This document shows positions 23,197 to 34,934 of a DNA stretch of 64,000 nucleotides, in pieces. Origin of the DNA: Rhyacophila brunnea (taxonomy: Eukaryota > Arthropoda > Insecta > Trichoptera > Rhyacophilidae). Within the stretch, counting starts at the first letter, position 1. Each line of letters begins with the position of its first letter. Under the pieces are notes generated by a model. The model was given only the letters and a program-made list of their open reading frames with translations, did no database searches and was not told the DNA's origin. A program made the position numbers and the translations under genes. The stretch is taken from assembly GCA_022495005.1 (NCBI GenBank), contig JAGYXB010000462.1:124001-188000 (forward strand). Direction: 5' to 3'.

Positions 23197-24334
23197 ATCG
23201 GGATAATACTATTAAACCTATTTTTCTCCAAAAGATGGGTTTTCAAACTGTGTTCACTCCTATAATTCTGTTTAATATAATATTTCTTTTATTGTGTTAA
23301 CTGTCAATTCATGGTAGAAATGAATTGTATTATTGATTTAATTTAATAAAACGCATTTTTTATCGTACTGACTAGACTAGCCACTGGGTGGACGAAACCG
23401 GTCGCAGTTATAAAGGTTCATCTGATTGGGTCATCGATATATTTAATATACATATTAAATTCTGTTCATTTCTACATATTAAGTCATAATTTGTGTTATG
23501 CTAATAATTATTTAATTTATAAATACGTGCTGCAATATAATCAGTTAATGTCGATTTAATGATTTATTTTCTTCCAAACTCAATAATTACCCAGTATAAC
23601 CTAACTAAAAAAATACGACATCCAACAGGATTCGCGCCCAGACGCGTTATTGGCAATCGGCTTTTGTATTTTAAATCAAAGTAGGTATTGAATTATCGAT
23701 TTCGGGATCACTCCAGTGTTTTATATTATATTTTGCTGATATTTTTGTTTGGCTAGGTATAATGAATCTGGACGAATCCACTGGATAGCCCTGCCATTAT
23801 TAGCCGATGAGTTGGGCATTTTTCGAAATTCTTGTCCTATTAAAAATATTTTAACGCTATTATAATATTTTGTATGATTCTCATGAAAATGACCAATCAT
23901 TTTTAACCCATGACTAATGATGTAGTTAGATTAGATTATTTTTAAATACCTGGGGCCTTAGCGCGTACCCAGGTATTTCCACAGGTAAATTAAAAATAAT
24001 TCCCTATCACAAACATCGGCTTCCTAGTGATTTATAAAATAGGTATTATATATTTCGACGTAGTTACACAAAAAAATACAACTCGTAAAAAATAAATAAA
24101 ATAAAATCGAGTTGGCGAAAAACAGCCTTGCTCAGGTAACAGGTGGTGGTATTGACTTTTGTTGTCAAAGAGGATATATAATTATTAAGTTTACACTGTT
24201 ACTTATTCCAATTCTTTATACTATTTTTGTTATATTAGGTATACGTATTCATATTCCGACAGTGAATTTTGACCTTTTTGACATTTTCTTCAGAAATAAA
24301 TATTTATCTGCTTCTTCTTACTGTGCCATCCCCT

Positions 24335-24689
24335 AGCGGAGGTCGGACACCATCAAGGTAATATTAGCTTTGTCGTCTGCTACCTGGAATAGTTCAGTGG
24401 AGCTGCACTCGTACTAATCACGGAGGTTTTTAAGTCACGAAATGCAGCGCCGTCCTCTGCTACGCTTACCATTAATCTTTTCTTGAATTAAAAGTTGGGG
24501 AATACTGTACTTTTGTCCTCTCATAATGTAGCCGAGGTACTGTAGTTTCCTGGTTTTGATACTACGTAGAACTTCGTGGTCCTTCCCTATTCGAGTAAGA
24601 ACTTCAACATTTGTCACCCGGTCAGTCCAAGAAATTTTGAGGATGCGTCTATACAGCCACATCTCGAAAGCTTCAAGTCTCCTTGACAT
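24335..24689 (-). pseudogene. LINE reverse-transcriptase C-terminal fragment
   Basis: The frame reads RRLEAFEMWLYRRILKISW, then TDRVTNVEVLTRIG and LQYLGYIMRGQKY, ending RGRRCIS. This is the region after the RT domain in a widespread group of insect non-LTR retrotransposons (often annotated as endonuclease-reverse transcriptase). It is a fragment without catalytic motifs. The same piece sits at 52124-52480 and 58251-58606 in other foldback copies, where a W codon is replaced by TGA. Confidence 0.8.
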
Positions 24690-25159
24690 CTCTTAGTATA
24701 GCGTCTATAATAATGTTTATAATAATGTATTAATGTTAGCTATACTATCTATTTTTCAACAAAAATATGTATTGATGTAATACACATTTAAATTAAAGGT
24801 GAAATTTTTAACATATGAACATTTCGACTTAAATTAATATCTACTTCACTCTACTCCAGTTATTTTTAAAATAATGTAAAAAAATATACCACACTATGAA
24901 AAAATATTCATTTACCTATGCACCATGCTGAATTTTTTAAGTCAACTTTTCTTGAAATTCATCTAATGTGAGTTAGCGCGTTTTTTATAAAATACGTTTA
25001 GTAATAAAAATGGAATAAGCAATTTTAAGTCGAAGATACCTACTACCTATTTAAAACGATGGTGTATTAATAATAATATACACCTACATACAAATCCGCT
25101 TTGTCAACATAATATTTAACAAAGTAGGTACTGAATACGGTATAGTTTGCTAATTATTA

Positions 25160-25416
25160 TTTTTTTTTTTTTTTTTTTTCGACTATGTCCGATCCTGATA
25201 GGATCATATGGGCCTCCACAGAGTGGAGGTTTGTATTGACAGATTTTGTTTTTTTACGAGAAATGGATGTCAGCCACTTGCTCAACCTATTAGGTCCATA
25301 CCCTGACACACACAAATTGAAAAACAATTTTTGTACTTGCCAGACCCAGGATTCGAACCTGGGACCCACGGCTTTGTAGTCCAACGCTTATGCCGCGCGG
25401 CCACCGTGGGCGTCAA
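25160..25416 (-). mobile_element. tRNA-derived SINE with exact 8-bp target duplication
   Basis: On the plus strand it begins with 20 T residues (poly-A tail on the minus strand) and ends with a tRNA-like head with B box GGTTCGAATCC and CCACGGTGGCCGCGCGGC. AATTATTA flanks it on both sides (25152-25159 and 25417-25424). The foldback copies at 51665 and 57775 have the uninterrupted site with one AATTATTA, so the insertion can be read directly. A related copy is at 6536-6746. Confidence 0.9.
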
Positions 25417-26159
25417 AATTATTATAGACTTATTTTATTTATTACGTATACGGCGTGATTAATATAAATTGCACCTAATTATTAAAGATCGATTGACCAA
25501 CACATTTCAAACAATAATATAATATAAAAATTAGGTATGTGGGTATCTTTCAAGTGGTTTACCCAATTATATTGTTTGTAATTTCATAATCTTCAAAATA
25601 CTTATTTACGGATTATGTACACATATAAAGTTCAATTATAATAACATGAAATTGAAAAAACGCCGAAAGATATTATTTTAACTAACCAATTCATTATTAA
25701 TATTTGTTTTTTTGTAATATGAATAGGTAGGTATACACAATAAACCACTTAATTATGCACATCTTCAAGTTCTGACGAGAAAAGAATTCTTTTCTATTTA
25801 TAAACAGCGTAAAGCATAAGTAATAATTATTATCAATCATAATAAAAATACGTTAAGCGCAAAATATATTAGGTACAACCACTAAGTAGATAGAAGCATA
25901 TTAAAGTGTCACGTCTACTTTCTCTACCAAGTCGTTACGTAGGTCTTTTTCTTTGCGCATTTTATTCAGCCGTGCGGCGTCCAATCTCCCGGCGGCCAGT
26001 TGGGCCGGTGTCAAATTGGGCCGGCGCCCGATTGTACCGGCGTTCGATCGTCCCGGAGGCCAATTGGGTCGGCGTCCGATTGTACCGGCGGCCAATTACC
26101 GGAGGCCAATCGGTGGAGGCCAGTTCGCGGTGCCAAATCGTCCCATTCCCCTCTGAAGA

Positions 26160-27052
26160 TGCATATGACCAGAACACAAACACACAGATTTAAAAATCAC
26201 TAAAATTTGTAGATATAATTTATAGAAGAAGATATCAATGCGTTTATCTATACATACATGATGTTAATGAATGGCCGGTTATTTTGAAACAACTTAGCGA
26301 CAATTCGCAGACAAGTTCGTAAAATAATGGTGCACTAGTTCGAACACAGATTGGCAAAATAATTGAATCAGTAGATTAGTAGAGTAAAGTTGCAAAGTAG
26401 AGTCGGTAATAGAAAAATTTATCGCAAGATATCTAGACAACATTTATAAAAGTCAAGTGTATTTAGGTACTAATAAATTGAAGTAGCAGATAATATTTGA
26501 TTGATCTCATGCTATCAACTGAGGATGGATAATACGAGTATTACCATAAATAAATAATTTGTCTATTGTGGTGTTAAAATAAGTGGTGGTTATTTTAATA
26601 AAATTCATTTCACTAGGCGAAAGTTAGCACAGCCAAGAGAGTTGCTGTTAAAACATAACATTTGTTGTAACATTTACACCTAACTTATTGTATCAATAAA
26701 ATTATAATACCTCAATACATAAATACGATAAACTACCCTCAATAGCCGCCGATAGCAGTCTTTTTTTGAAACAAGCAGTATCTAAACTATTCAAGTACAT
26801 TGCTTCGATTTCGTATGAGAAATTTTATTGCTGCTTCGATTAATTATACAACTCTGTATCTAAAAGCCGTGGGGGCTTATGAGTTTCAAACGCTTCCCCA
26901 GTAGAGGCATTAGTTTGTCGCTGGGGGTCATCCATTTTAATTTTTACAGATCGAAAACAGATTGAAAATCGTAAGTAATGTAACGTTGTAAGGCTCTATT
27001 ATTTATTGTTTCTTGTCTTTTAAATATTGTTGTTGGAAGTGTTATTTTGTAA
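26160..27052. other. AT-rich sequence with a partial MITE copy
   Basis: At 26620-26770 a half copy of the 18295-18593 MITE is visible ('gttaaaacataaca', 'aactaccctcaatagc', 'cgatagcagtct'). Otherwise no gene or repeat is evident. Confidence 0.5.
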
Positions 27053-29601
27053 GGTGAGTCGGTGTAAGTGTAACTTTGGGGTAAGTGCAGCTACTAAGAT
27101 ATCTCAGTATCTACTACAAATTGGATGATGCCATCTATGGAATGGTGATAGCAAAGTGACCGATTTATAAAAATAATCAGAAATGGTATCGATACCATGT
27201 TTTTTGAGGTGACTACAAGGATTATTCTCCAGACGACATTTTGAAGTCGATGAGTGAGATGGTAGCTGTTACTAAAATATTTTTTTAAACATGGAAATCT
27301 GCACATTGTGGTTGTAAAAATTGGTGAGTATATGTGTTTTGATACGTTGCTTCACGTGGTGTTTTACTGAATTATAAGCATTTGAAACCTTTAATCAAGT
27401 ATACACACTTCCCCCACGAAAGTAAACACGTGAGGTAAGTGTGCCTTTGTATTGTCACACTTCCCCCATATATTTTCTATGAATTTGCAAAGTCAATATT
27501 TTAACTAGTGATGGACATGACGCATTATTTATATCGATCGAAGTATCGAAGATCGAAAATGTTCGTAATTGAAATAGAATGTTTATATGTAAGAATTTGT
27601 ATACCAGTATAACCTAGATAATTCGAAATCGAAGGGACTCTGAAAATTTGATTTAGAATTTGCGAAAATCGCTATAAATCGAATTTTCTGAAGAAGAAAA
27701 AAATTCGTCAATTTGTATGGGGACTGTTCGACTCAAAAATGTTCTTCTAAGCCTATAATTCTGGATTGCAAAGTAAAGTTGTTCAATTACCAAATAAAGA
27801 AGTTACCGAAAGTTTAATAGAAATACCACTGTTACAAAAGTTTCCTGCAGAAAATATAGAAAAAACTATGTTTGAAACACTTTTGTTGAATTTTATCAGT
27901 AGTAAGGCGCATATAAAGAATAAGAGAAAAATGGTTACCCCAGGAGCAGAAGTGAATACATGTTATGATGTTATAGAGCGAATGAAAAATAATTTTCCAA
28001 TAGAAAAGAAAACAAAGCCATTGTAAGACAAAACTAACATGCAGAAGAAGGTATTGAAACCGATAAAAGTACACCAAAACAAAAAAAAAACACGAACCCA
28101 TGTCATCGAAAGCAAAGATAATATGCAAGACTATATTAATGATTTACTCGGCGATGAGGAAAACGATCCTTCAATTAATATGCTTAATATATCAATGTTT
28201 GATCAGTTTGATGATACTGCAGGTGCATCTAATTAAGAAATGTTAGAGATTGGAAAATGGATTGTAGTACAATTTGCTACAAAAAAAACTGTAAAACATT
28301 TTGTCGGAGTTATAATAAAACTTGAGCAAGATGACAGAATTCTGACAAAGTTTGCTCGAAAACTTAAGACGATTAAAAAAGAAAACGAAACTATGTTTTC
28401 ATTTCCAAGAGTAGAAGACATTTACGAAGTGAAAGAAGAGGATGTCATCTGCATATTACCTCAACCATCAACTGAACGAAGAGGCGAAATAATTTTCAAA
28501 ACAAAAATCTCTGGTTACAATATTCAGTAGGTACCTAGTCATGCAATTTCAAATATTGCAATTCGAAATAATTAAGTTAGAATAAATAGTTTTGTAAGTA
28601 AGCACTTAACTTAAATTGTAAGTACAGTAAAAACGAAAGAATGATTCGAGAATGAGACCCAAAACATAACTAGAGATTTAATGTTTTTGTGTATTAATTA
28701 TTATTTTTTCTTTTATATCTTACTCTCTATTTGTATCCACATTTCATTTTTGCTGATTGTAATTTAATTTTGTAATAATACGAAAATAATCATGTTAGGT
28801 ATATTAAATTTCATCAGCTGTTTGTTAATGCTCAATGTTTCGAGCTAAAAAAATAATGTTTTACCCTCTTAATTCTTGGTGAAGCTATTATAACATTTCA
28901 AATTTAACTCATTCTTTCGTAAACTTATTCTCACGCCGCACACACTCGACAAACCTCTTTATCGTTTTGATTGTACTGTAAGTGCTTACGCCTTTGTCAT
29001 GTAAGTACTGACTATTTTTAGGGTTACTCTGCATTCCTGTATTGTATACTTTGTAATTGTGCTCTTTCGAGACGAATAAAATTAAAAGTTAATCTTCAAA
29101 AGCCTTTGATTGATTTACCTACCACTCCTGTTGCTGAGATAACAAAATTAAATAATTGAGTACCTACCTAATAAAAAACGTCATTTTTGTTTTGGGACAT
29201 CACTAGCTCTACATAAATTAGTATGACACACTCAACCCAAAAAAATGATAGAGATCATTTTTGTTGAAAATCGGTACAAAAATTTTAATATCCATTAAAT
29301 GATATATTACCTTTATATGCATATAATACGTTATGGTTTTGAAGAACTTTTGGAATAATGGTGAATTTAGTTACACTTACCCCAATATTGGGGTAAGTGT
29401 AACAAACTGACTAGTAATCAAAAAATATTAAAATGTCGTATTATAGTAAGATATACAGTGGGTTCCTTCTGTACATATTAATTGTAATGATATTGTAGAG
29501 CATATGGTAACGTTTTCAACTGTTTAAAACATACCTATTCATCATGAACTAGGTTGAAATTCATCTCATTGAATTATATGTCACACTTACCCCGACTCAC
29601 C
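27053..29601 (+). mobile_element. pogo/Tigger-like DNA transposon, internally decayed
   Basis: The termini are GGTGAGTCGGTGTAAGTG and, inverted, GGTGAGTCGGGGTAAGTG. Both are flanked by TAA (27050-27052, 29602-29604), consistent with TA target duplication. Sub-terminal copies of GGGGTAAGTGT occur at 27080, 27420, 27465, 29372 and 29392; the last two form a palindrome. The frames inside match the C-terminal part of transposase-related proteins in insects (see 27766-28530). The DDE catalytic core is not visible, so the element is a deletion derivative. Confidence 0.75.
27766..28530 (+). pseudogene. C-terminal remnant of a pogo/Tigger-type transposase protein
   Basis: Three in-frame or nearly in-frame segments (to 28025, from 28039, and 28240-28530) are broken by stops at 28024-28026 and 28234-28236. 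The last segment reads IGKWIVVQFATKKTVKHFVG, then FPRVEDIYEVKEEDVICILP. This GDFVLV-F-x-K-K and F-P-x-x-E-D-I pattern is a C-terminal module found after the DDE domain in many insect Tigger-like proteins. The catalytic domain is missing. It lies in the middle of the element defined by the GGTGAGTCGG termini and shares its orientation. Confidence 0.6.
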
Positions 29602-29604
29602 TAA

Positions 29605-29876
29605 CATACATATTTTATTAATATTCCGTTTGTAAAATACACCGGGAGTTCTATTTAAATTCTTTTATTTACCATTATAATATCAATATCAGGTGCCTAT
29701 AAGGTAAATAATTGACTAAATAGCTTCTTTTAGGATACTGTCATGCTATTTACATGACCACACTTTTTTATGATGGCAACACGATGCAAAAAGGCTACCT
29801 TAGGACGCATGCGCGCGTCGACTAGTTTGAACAACGTTCGGTTGAACTATTTCCGGCGCCTAGCGGGCACGGTTTT
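29605..29876. other. No gene seen
   Basis: AT-rich sequence between the pogo-like element and a GC-richer block. Confidence 0.35.
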
Positions 29877-30140
29877 TTTTAAGTTGAAGGAGAAGCAAGA
29901 TTCACTCTCTCAGTTTTTGACGTCCGTACGAAGAACATCGCTCTCAGTTTCTGACGTCCATACGAAGAACATTGCGCTCAGTTCCGGGCATCCGGCCGAA
30001 GCACATGGCTCTCAGTTTGCGACGTCCGATCGATCAACAGCTCTCCGTCTCTGGCTCTCGAACGATTATCATGTCACTCGTTTTCTGGTCGTCAGCCGAA
30101 GGACGTCCCTCTCAGGCTATGGAAACTGACGGAAGCCCAT
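29877..30140 (+). repeat. Minisatellite-like block of degenerate ~40-bp repeats
   Basis: The phrase CTCTCAGTTTCTGACGTCC, followed by a form of ATACGAAGAACATCG, recurs about five times with drift (near 29908, 29941, 29967, 30010 and 30050). The block is GC-rich in AT-rich surroundings. A long frame (29770-30129) exists because the repeat lacks stops. It is more likely a regulatory or leader repeat of a retroelement than a gene. TGGCGCTCAAAC at about 30474, just after '...ttca', could be a primer-binding site, but no second LTR was found. Confidence 0.55.
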
Positions 30141-31017
30141 GACCCTGAAAAACCCTTGACGACACACGATGGAGGGTCACCCCTCAATTCCGCCTTGGAA
30201 GGAATCGAGGACGAAAGGAGATGAGGTCATTTTTAACGTGGTATTTATTTTAATCCATTACGTTACGGTCCACCGAAACTAGCATATTTTACCTGTGATA
30301 AATTAACTAAATTATTTTATGGTAGGCGCTCGTAACGATTAATTAATTATACACCTTTATATTTACACTCTCGCCTGCTAGTTATTCATACATCAATAAT
30401 TATACCTCTGTTAAAATTTAATACCCGCGTTTTATTTAATTACCGTTATTATTGTCTCTATGCAATTCATAGAGTGGCGCTCAAACCTATCTATTCATCA
30501 TTGTATTTTTATGTATTTTATATTACAGCAATAACCGAATGAGTAACGCTTGGCGACAGGTGACTGAGGTTTTGGAGGTAATTTCAAGAATCCCACGACC
30601 CTGCATCCCGCGTCTCATTGCTCTGCCGCACTCCTATCCCGTCTCATCCTCTATCCCACATCCACGCTCCCCATACCCAGGCGCACCTGCCCTTTCCTTC
30701 CCAATTCACATTCTATCCTTCTTTCATACATCCTACCCACCTTCAAACATCCTTTATTTTTCCTTCGTTACAATACCATAGATATTTTACTTCAAGAATA
30801 AGTAGTTTTATTAAAGCTACTATAAGGGTTACTAATAAAAATGTCCTAGTGCCGTATGTATGAGATTCCCAAATTCTTTATAAGCTATTTAACCAATTTT
30901 CCATCATATAGCGTATAGCACTGTTTGTGACGTAAGCAATCTGACGTCACACGCCATTCAAAATGGCTGCTTCATCTGTCACTTTCAAATGTCATTTTAG
31001 TAGGTAACTGATACATT
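30141..31017. other. No gene; pyrimidine-rich tract
   Basis: 30590-30770 is strongly pyrimidine-rich (CATCC, CTTTCC). The frame starting at 30539 has no motif. Nothing else is recognised. Confidence 0.4.
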
Positions 31018-33660
31018 GAAGTTAAATTCCCTCCACCAAACCCGCCCCGTACTACCCTCGGTCTTAATCGAGAGTATCACGGGACCCGTCAATTGGTGAT
31101 ATGAAGCATCTAAGAATTGGCCTGGGAGTGTCCTGGGAGAAAGTGCCCAAGACTTAGGTTGCTACGCTCAAAGTGAGCTCTGACTGAGTTTACTGAGTTA
31201 ACTCTAATGCAAAGTGCCAGGGAGAGAAAAAGCATATGGAAATTACTAAAAAGAAAGTGAAGCTACTTGTTTATTAAATCAAAGAACGAAGCTAATCATA
31301 CAGGCAGCAATATTTATGTGAAGAGATCTTCACGCCCGTAGTAAGACGCCGCAATTTTTTTGAAATCAAGATAATTGGCCTTAGTAGCAACCAGGTCGGA
31401 CGGGCCGATAGGTCCAACAGCTGGTTGGACCGACCTGAGCATTTCCTCCCGTTCGGAGCACATACTCAGACACTCCTATAGGATGTGGTTGGCATCCTGT
31501 ATTTCCCCTCCGCATGGACATGTCGGACGGCTTGCAAGTCCAAGCTCGAAGAGCTTGCCAGCGAATCCACCATGACCAGTCACAAATTGACTGGTGTAAT
31601 GGTCTGGAGTCAGATATTTGGTTATCTCCATTCGCCACTGTATGTCTGGAAAAAACGTATATGTGTGCCGGCCCTTGGTTGATTCGTCCCACTTTCACTG
31701 CCAGGTCTTAATGGCCGCATCGAGCGACATAAGTCTAATTCTGCGCTTCAATAATGCTACTCCTTCGCCAGCTAGCCGAGGAGGGGGGACGAGGTGAAAA
31801 TCACCAACGTCGGCCTCCTCGCCCTTGAGGAGCAATATTGAAGCGCCGCTGGCCTGAATGTGCAGGTCAAGTGGGAGAATGCCGGCCAGAACCGGGAGCG
31901 CGTCAGTTGAGGTAGTACAGTAGGCCTTGGTAATGGACAGAAGCGCGATGCGCTGTCCTCTTAAAAGAGAGATTCTAAGTTTGACACTTTTGGGAATGCG
32001 CGGGCACCAAGCACTGGCGGCATAAGCCGCGATTCCCATAAAAATGGCACCATAGGCAATCTTGAGCGCCCTTACTTTTAAGCCCCATCCTTCGCCAGCC
32101 ATGCGGCTGACCCTCTGGAAGGCCACCCCAGCCTTGTGGACTTGGGTTTCGACATGGTATTGGAAATTTAACATTGTGTCCATTTTGACATGTATGATAG
32201 GTGACGATCTTCGACACTTTCACTCTCGTGTCACCGAATCGGACTGTGGGTGGTCTCGAACAGCTAAGTCGTCTTGGTCCTTTGAGGACAATGGCTTCTG
32301 TCTTGGAAGGTGCGAATGATAGTCTAGTTAATCTACCCCAAGCCTCAATTGATGCTAAGGCTTCGCCAACAGTGCTCTCAATCTTCGCCCTGCTGTCGGC
32401 CTGGACCAGCAGCAGCGCATCGTCTGCGTAGGCAATGACAGTACAGTCGGTTGGAAGCGAAATTCTAAGGAGATCGTCGAAGAGGACTGAGCCCTGGGGA
32501 CATCCCATGCTGGTGTTCTTCTCTATTGTGGTTGATCCAACTCGAAACTCGATCGATCTATTGGTGAAATAACTTTGAATTGACGCGAACAAATTTCCTG
32601 GTAGTCTCTTTAGCCGGAGCTTTTGAAGTATAAGAGGCCAGGACGCACTATTAAACGCACCTGCAATGTCCAGGAAAACTCTTAGGACGTATTTACGGCG
32701 GGAATTTTCAGCAATGGCAATCACATTCCTTATGGCGTCGACTGTTGATTTGCCTCTTCTGAATCCAAATTGCTTATCGGAAAACAGCGAGTGTGTCTCC
32801 AGGTGGGCTTCAATCCTGCGGCACAGTAGTTTCTCCAGCACTTTGCCCAGAGCGGGCAGAAGTGTTAGAGGGCGGTAGGCTTTGGGGCTAGACGGTTCTC
32901 GGCTGCCAGCTTTGGTTATTACCTTAAGTAAGCCCCTCTTCCAGCAGTCGGGGAACGTGCCGCTCCTGATGCAGTCACTGAAGAGGGCTGTAATCTCTGG
33001 CGCAGCGATGGCCCATGTGCGTTTGACAAGTAAATTGTCAATGCAGTCCGGGCCTGGGGCTTTGCCAGCAATCAACGTGCGTACGATGTGGTTGATCTCC
33101 TGTTCGGAAGGCAACGATGAGTGATCCGTGTCAATGGGAAGAGAAGCCTCGAAGCGGGCCATCCTCATGGCATCATCATCCCTGGATTCGTCATCCAGGG
33201 GGATGAAGGCCTCGAGTAGGACCGCAGCCGTTTCAGACTCAGTACTGGTGATTCCACCACCCGGTTTCTCGATACCGCACAAGAGGCTCGTCGGTCTGAG
33301 TCCCAGCCTCAATGCGCGGTATGGAGGACCCCAGGGGTCCGAACCTCCCTCGACGGTGACGAAGTTACGCCAGTAGTCTTTCTTGGCTTGAGTGATTGCT
33401 TTCTTGTATTCCATTCGGGTGGATTTGGCCATGGTTGCAAGGGGATCGATGGAGGCAGGTGGTTGCTTGCGCAGGCGTGCACGTTGATGGGCCTTGCGTT
33501 CTTTTCTGAAAAGGTCACGCAGGCGCGAAACATGCTGCGTCCACCACGGCGACTGGCTTGGTGGCTTGGACTTGCAGCGTCCGAGTGAAGCGTCGGCTGA
33601 TCCGGTGATGTCTGACAATGCCTCGTACCTATTTCGCTTACAAAGCGCAATATTTCTCAT
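31018..33660 (-). pseudogene. R1-clade non-LTR retrotransposon, decayed
   Basis: The minus-strand frame from 33660 down to 31975 carries a reverse transcriptase: APGPDCIDN, KAYRPLTLLPALGKVLEKL, FGFRRGKSTVDAI, FLDIAGAFNSASW (motif A), MGCPQGSV (motif B) and YADDALLL (motif C). About 22 residues expected after GCPQGSV are missing. A frameshift near 32180 moves the frame, which continues AYAASAWCP... to TWQ. After another shift the end reads FVTGHGGFAGKLFELGL, then a C-x-C...H...C knuckle (TCPCGGEIQDANHIL, stop, ECL) and terminates at about 31322. The absence of RNase H plus a terminal knuckle fits the R1 clade. The 5' end (ORF1 and endonuclease) is absent. The 3' UTR runs to about 31018. Confidence 0.85.
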
Positions 33661-34013
33661 GGAGAGATAAGATGGATTTACGTAAGATTACAATAAAATA
33701 TCGCCACTTAACGACCGCAAAAATAGGTACCTACTGCTGTATCTGGCATTAAAATAAGCAATTGGATGCATTCTGCATTCATCAAAAGATTATGGTACCT
33801 ACCTACCCAGTTAATTATTGTAAGATAACTGTAATAAACAAAGCACAACTCTCAAATACACTGGATACATCATTAGTGCCATACGGTGATTGGTATAAAT
33901 GATAATATTATACAGAGGTCATTACATATTATTATCTAAACTCATTTGCATTTCTGTCATTTATTCTTATTCTGTTTTTGAAGTGAAGTTAGTCATAACA
34001 TAATAATATGTAT
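33661..34013. other. No gene seen
   Basis: AT-rich spacer between the 5'-truncated LINE and the hAT element. Confidence 0.4.
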
Positions 34014-34369
34014 ATATTCAGCAGTGGCGAAGACTCCATACTAGGCGATTATTTAAAGCCTACCGTCTTAAGAAAAATATTTTTAATTTTATATTGAGAT
34101 ATTAAATAATATAATAATATATTCAATATGCCCAACGACATCTATCGTATAATTGTCATAATAATTTTATGATCTTTTCCACTATTTCAATAAGCACCAT
34201 TTATGGCATGTCTCGAAGGTTTAAAAAAATAAGCGACATCTCGTTTCGCTTTACATATTGATACCGACTATATTGCACAATATTCAATATCGCTAGCCAA
34301 CTAACATTTGACAGTGGAAGAGAGTGAGTGGGTGGTGGACGAAAATATGCTTGAACAGGGTTGCACAAT

Positions 34370-34600
34370 ATTTATTTGACAGCAATAAAGTACATAAGAC
34401 ACATGTCACAGGCACAACATGAGAATAATTGTCATCACAATGTATAAGTCAATAAGCACAACATGAAAATAGTCAAGGCAAAAAAGTCAATAAAAAAATG
34501 TTAGCCACACAAACTTTATGAAAATACTTCTCCCTGACACTGAAGTTATTTGTATTAACGGTAACTGACCGGGTTATAAAGAGATGCACTGATTCTAACT
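34370..34600 (-). promoter_or_regulatory. LTR-like promoter block (TATAA, TCAGT, AATAAA)
   Basis: On the minus strand, TTTATAA and CGGTCAGT are followed by CTTCAGTGTCAGGG and, about 190 bases on, by AATAAATATTGTG. The same order (TTATAA, CGTCAGT, CTTCGGTGTCGGG, AATAAATATTG) occurs at 62790-62960 (plus) and 50290-50480 (minus). The spacing of TATA, initiator and poly-A signal is that of an LTR. No LTR ends were fixed. Confidence 0.45.
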
Positions 34601-34858
34601 GGCAAAAAAAAGGTCGACGGCAATGGTGGCTGCAAGCCCTCCGCAATAGCCGATTTTAGTGAGTCATGTTTTAGCAAGTGCATAACCAACACGCCACGAA
34701 AACGGCAGTCAGTCGATAAACTGACATTGTGCAGACAACGTCTACACGAAAATCGGAAAATATGCCGTCTTTTTCTATAAAACGATGTCAAAACACATCT
34801 AGGAACCAAAAAAAGGACCATGGGATTACTTTCCACTTATAAGTACTTCATAAACAGT

Positions 34859-34934
34859 GATTATTCTATATTATTCTGTAATCTGAAATCATTAAGCATG
34901 ATTATTCTATATTATTCTGTAATCTGAAATCATT
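34859..34934. repeat. Two-copy 35-bp direct repeat
   Basis: A 35-base phrase beginning GATTATTCTATATTATTC occurs at 34859-34893 and again at 34900-34934, with period 41 bases. The copies are identical, so the duplication is recent. Confidence 0.85.

Larger units (their letters stand above)
20497..26150. mobile_element. Complete foldback (MULE-like) element with 9-bp target duplication
   Basis: The left end reads GGGTCTAGGACGATTTGG, and the right end read inward is GGGAATGGGACGATTTGG. CTCTGAAGA lies directly outside both ends (20488-20496 and 26151-26159), a perfect 9-bp duplication. Each terminus has about 190 bases of GC-rich, degenerate 16-bp tandem repeats followed by several hundred bases of AT-rich inverted repeat. 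Terminal repeats built from short tandem units plus a 9-bp duplication are the hallmarks of foldback and Mutator-like elements. No transposase is visible, so it is non-autonomous. The interior holds a hAT-type insert, a LINE fragment and a SINE. Confidence 0.85.

Noticed and set aside
29376..29398. GGGGTAAGTGT palindrome as a transcription terminator or operator
   Set aside because: It belongs to a set of sub-terminal repeats of the pogo-like element and is better explained as transposase-binding sequence.
29770..30129. 119-codon plus-strand frame
   Set aside because: It follows a degenerate nucleotide repeat and shows no protein motif or start context, so it was treated as a minisatellite by-product.
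32062..33588. Many plus-strand frames opposite the R1-like LINE
   Set aside because: They are antisense shadows of the minus-strand RT frame and have no motifs.
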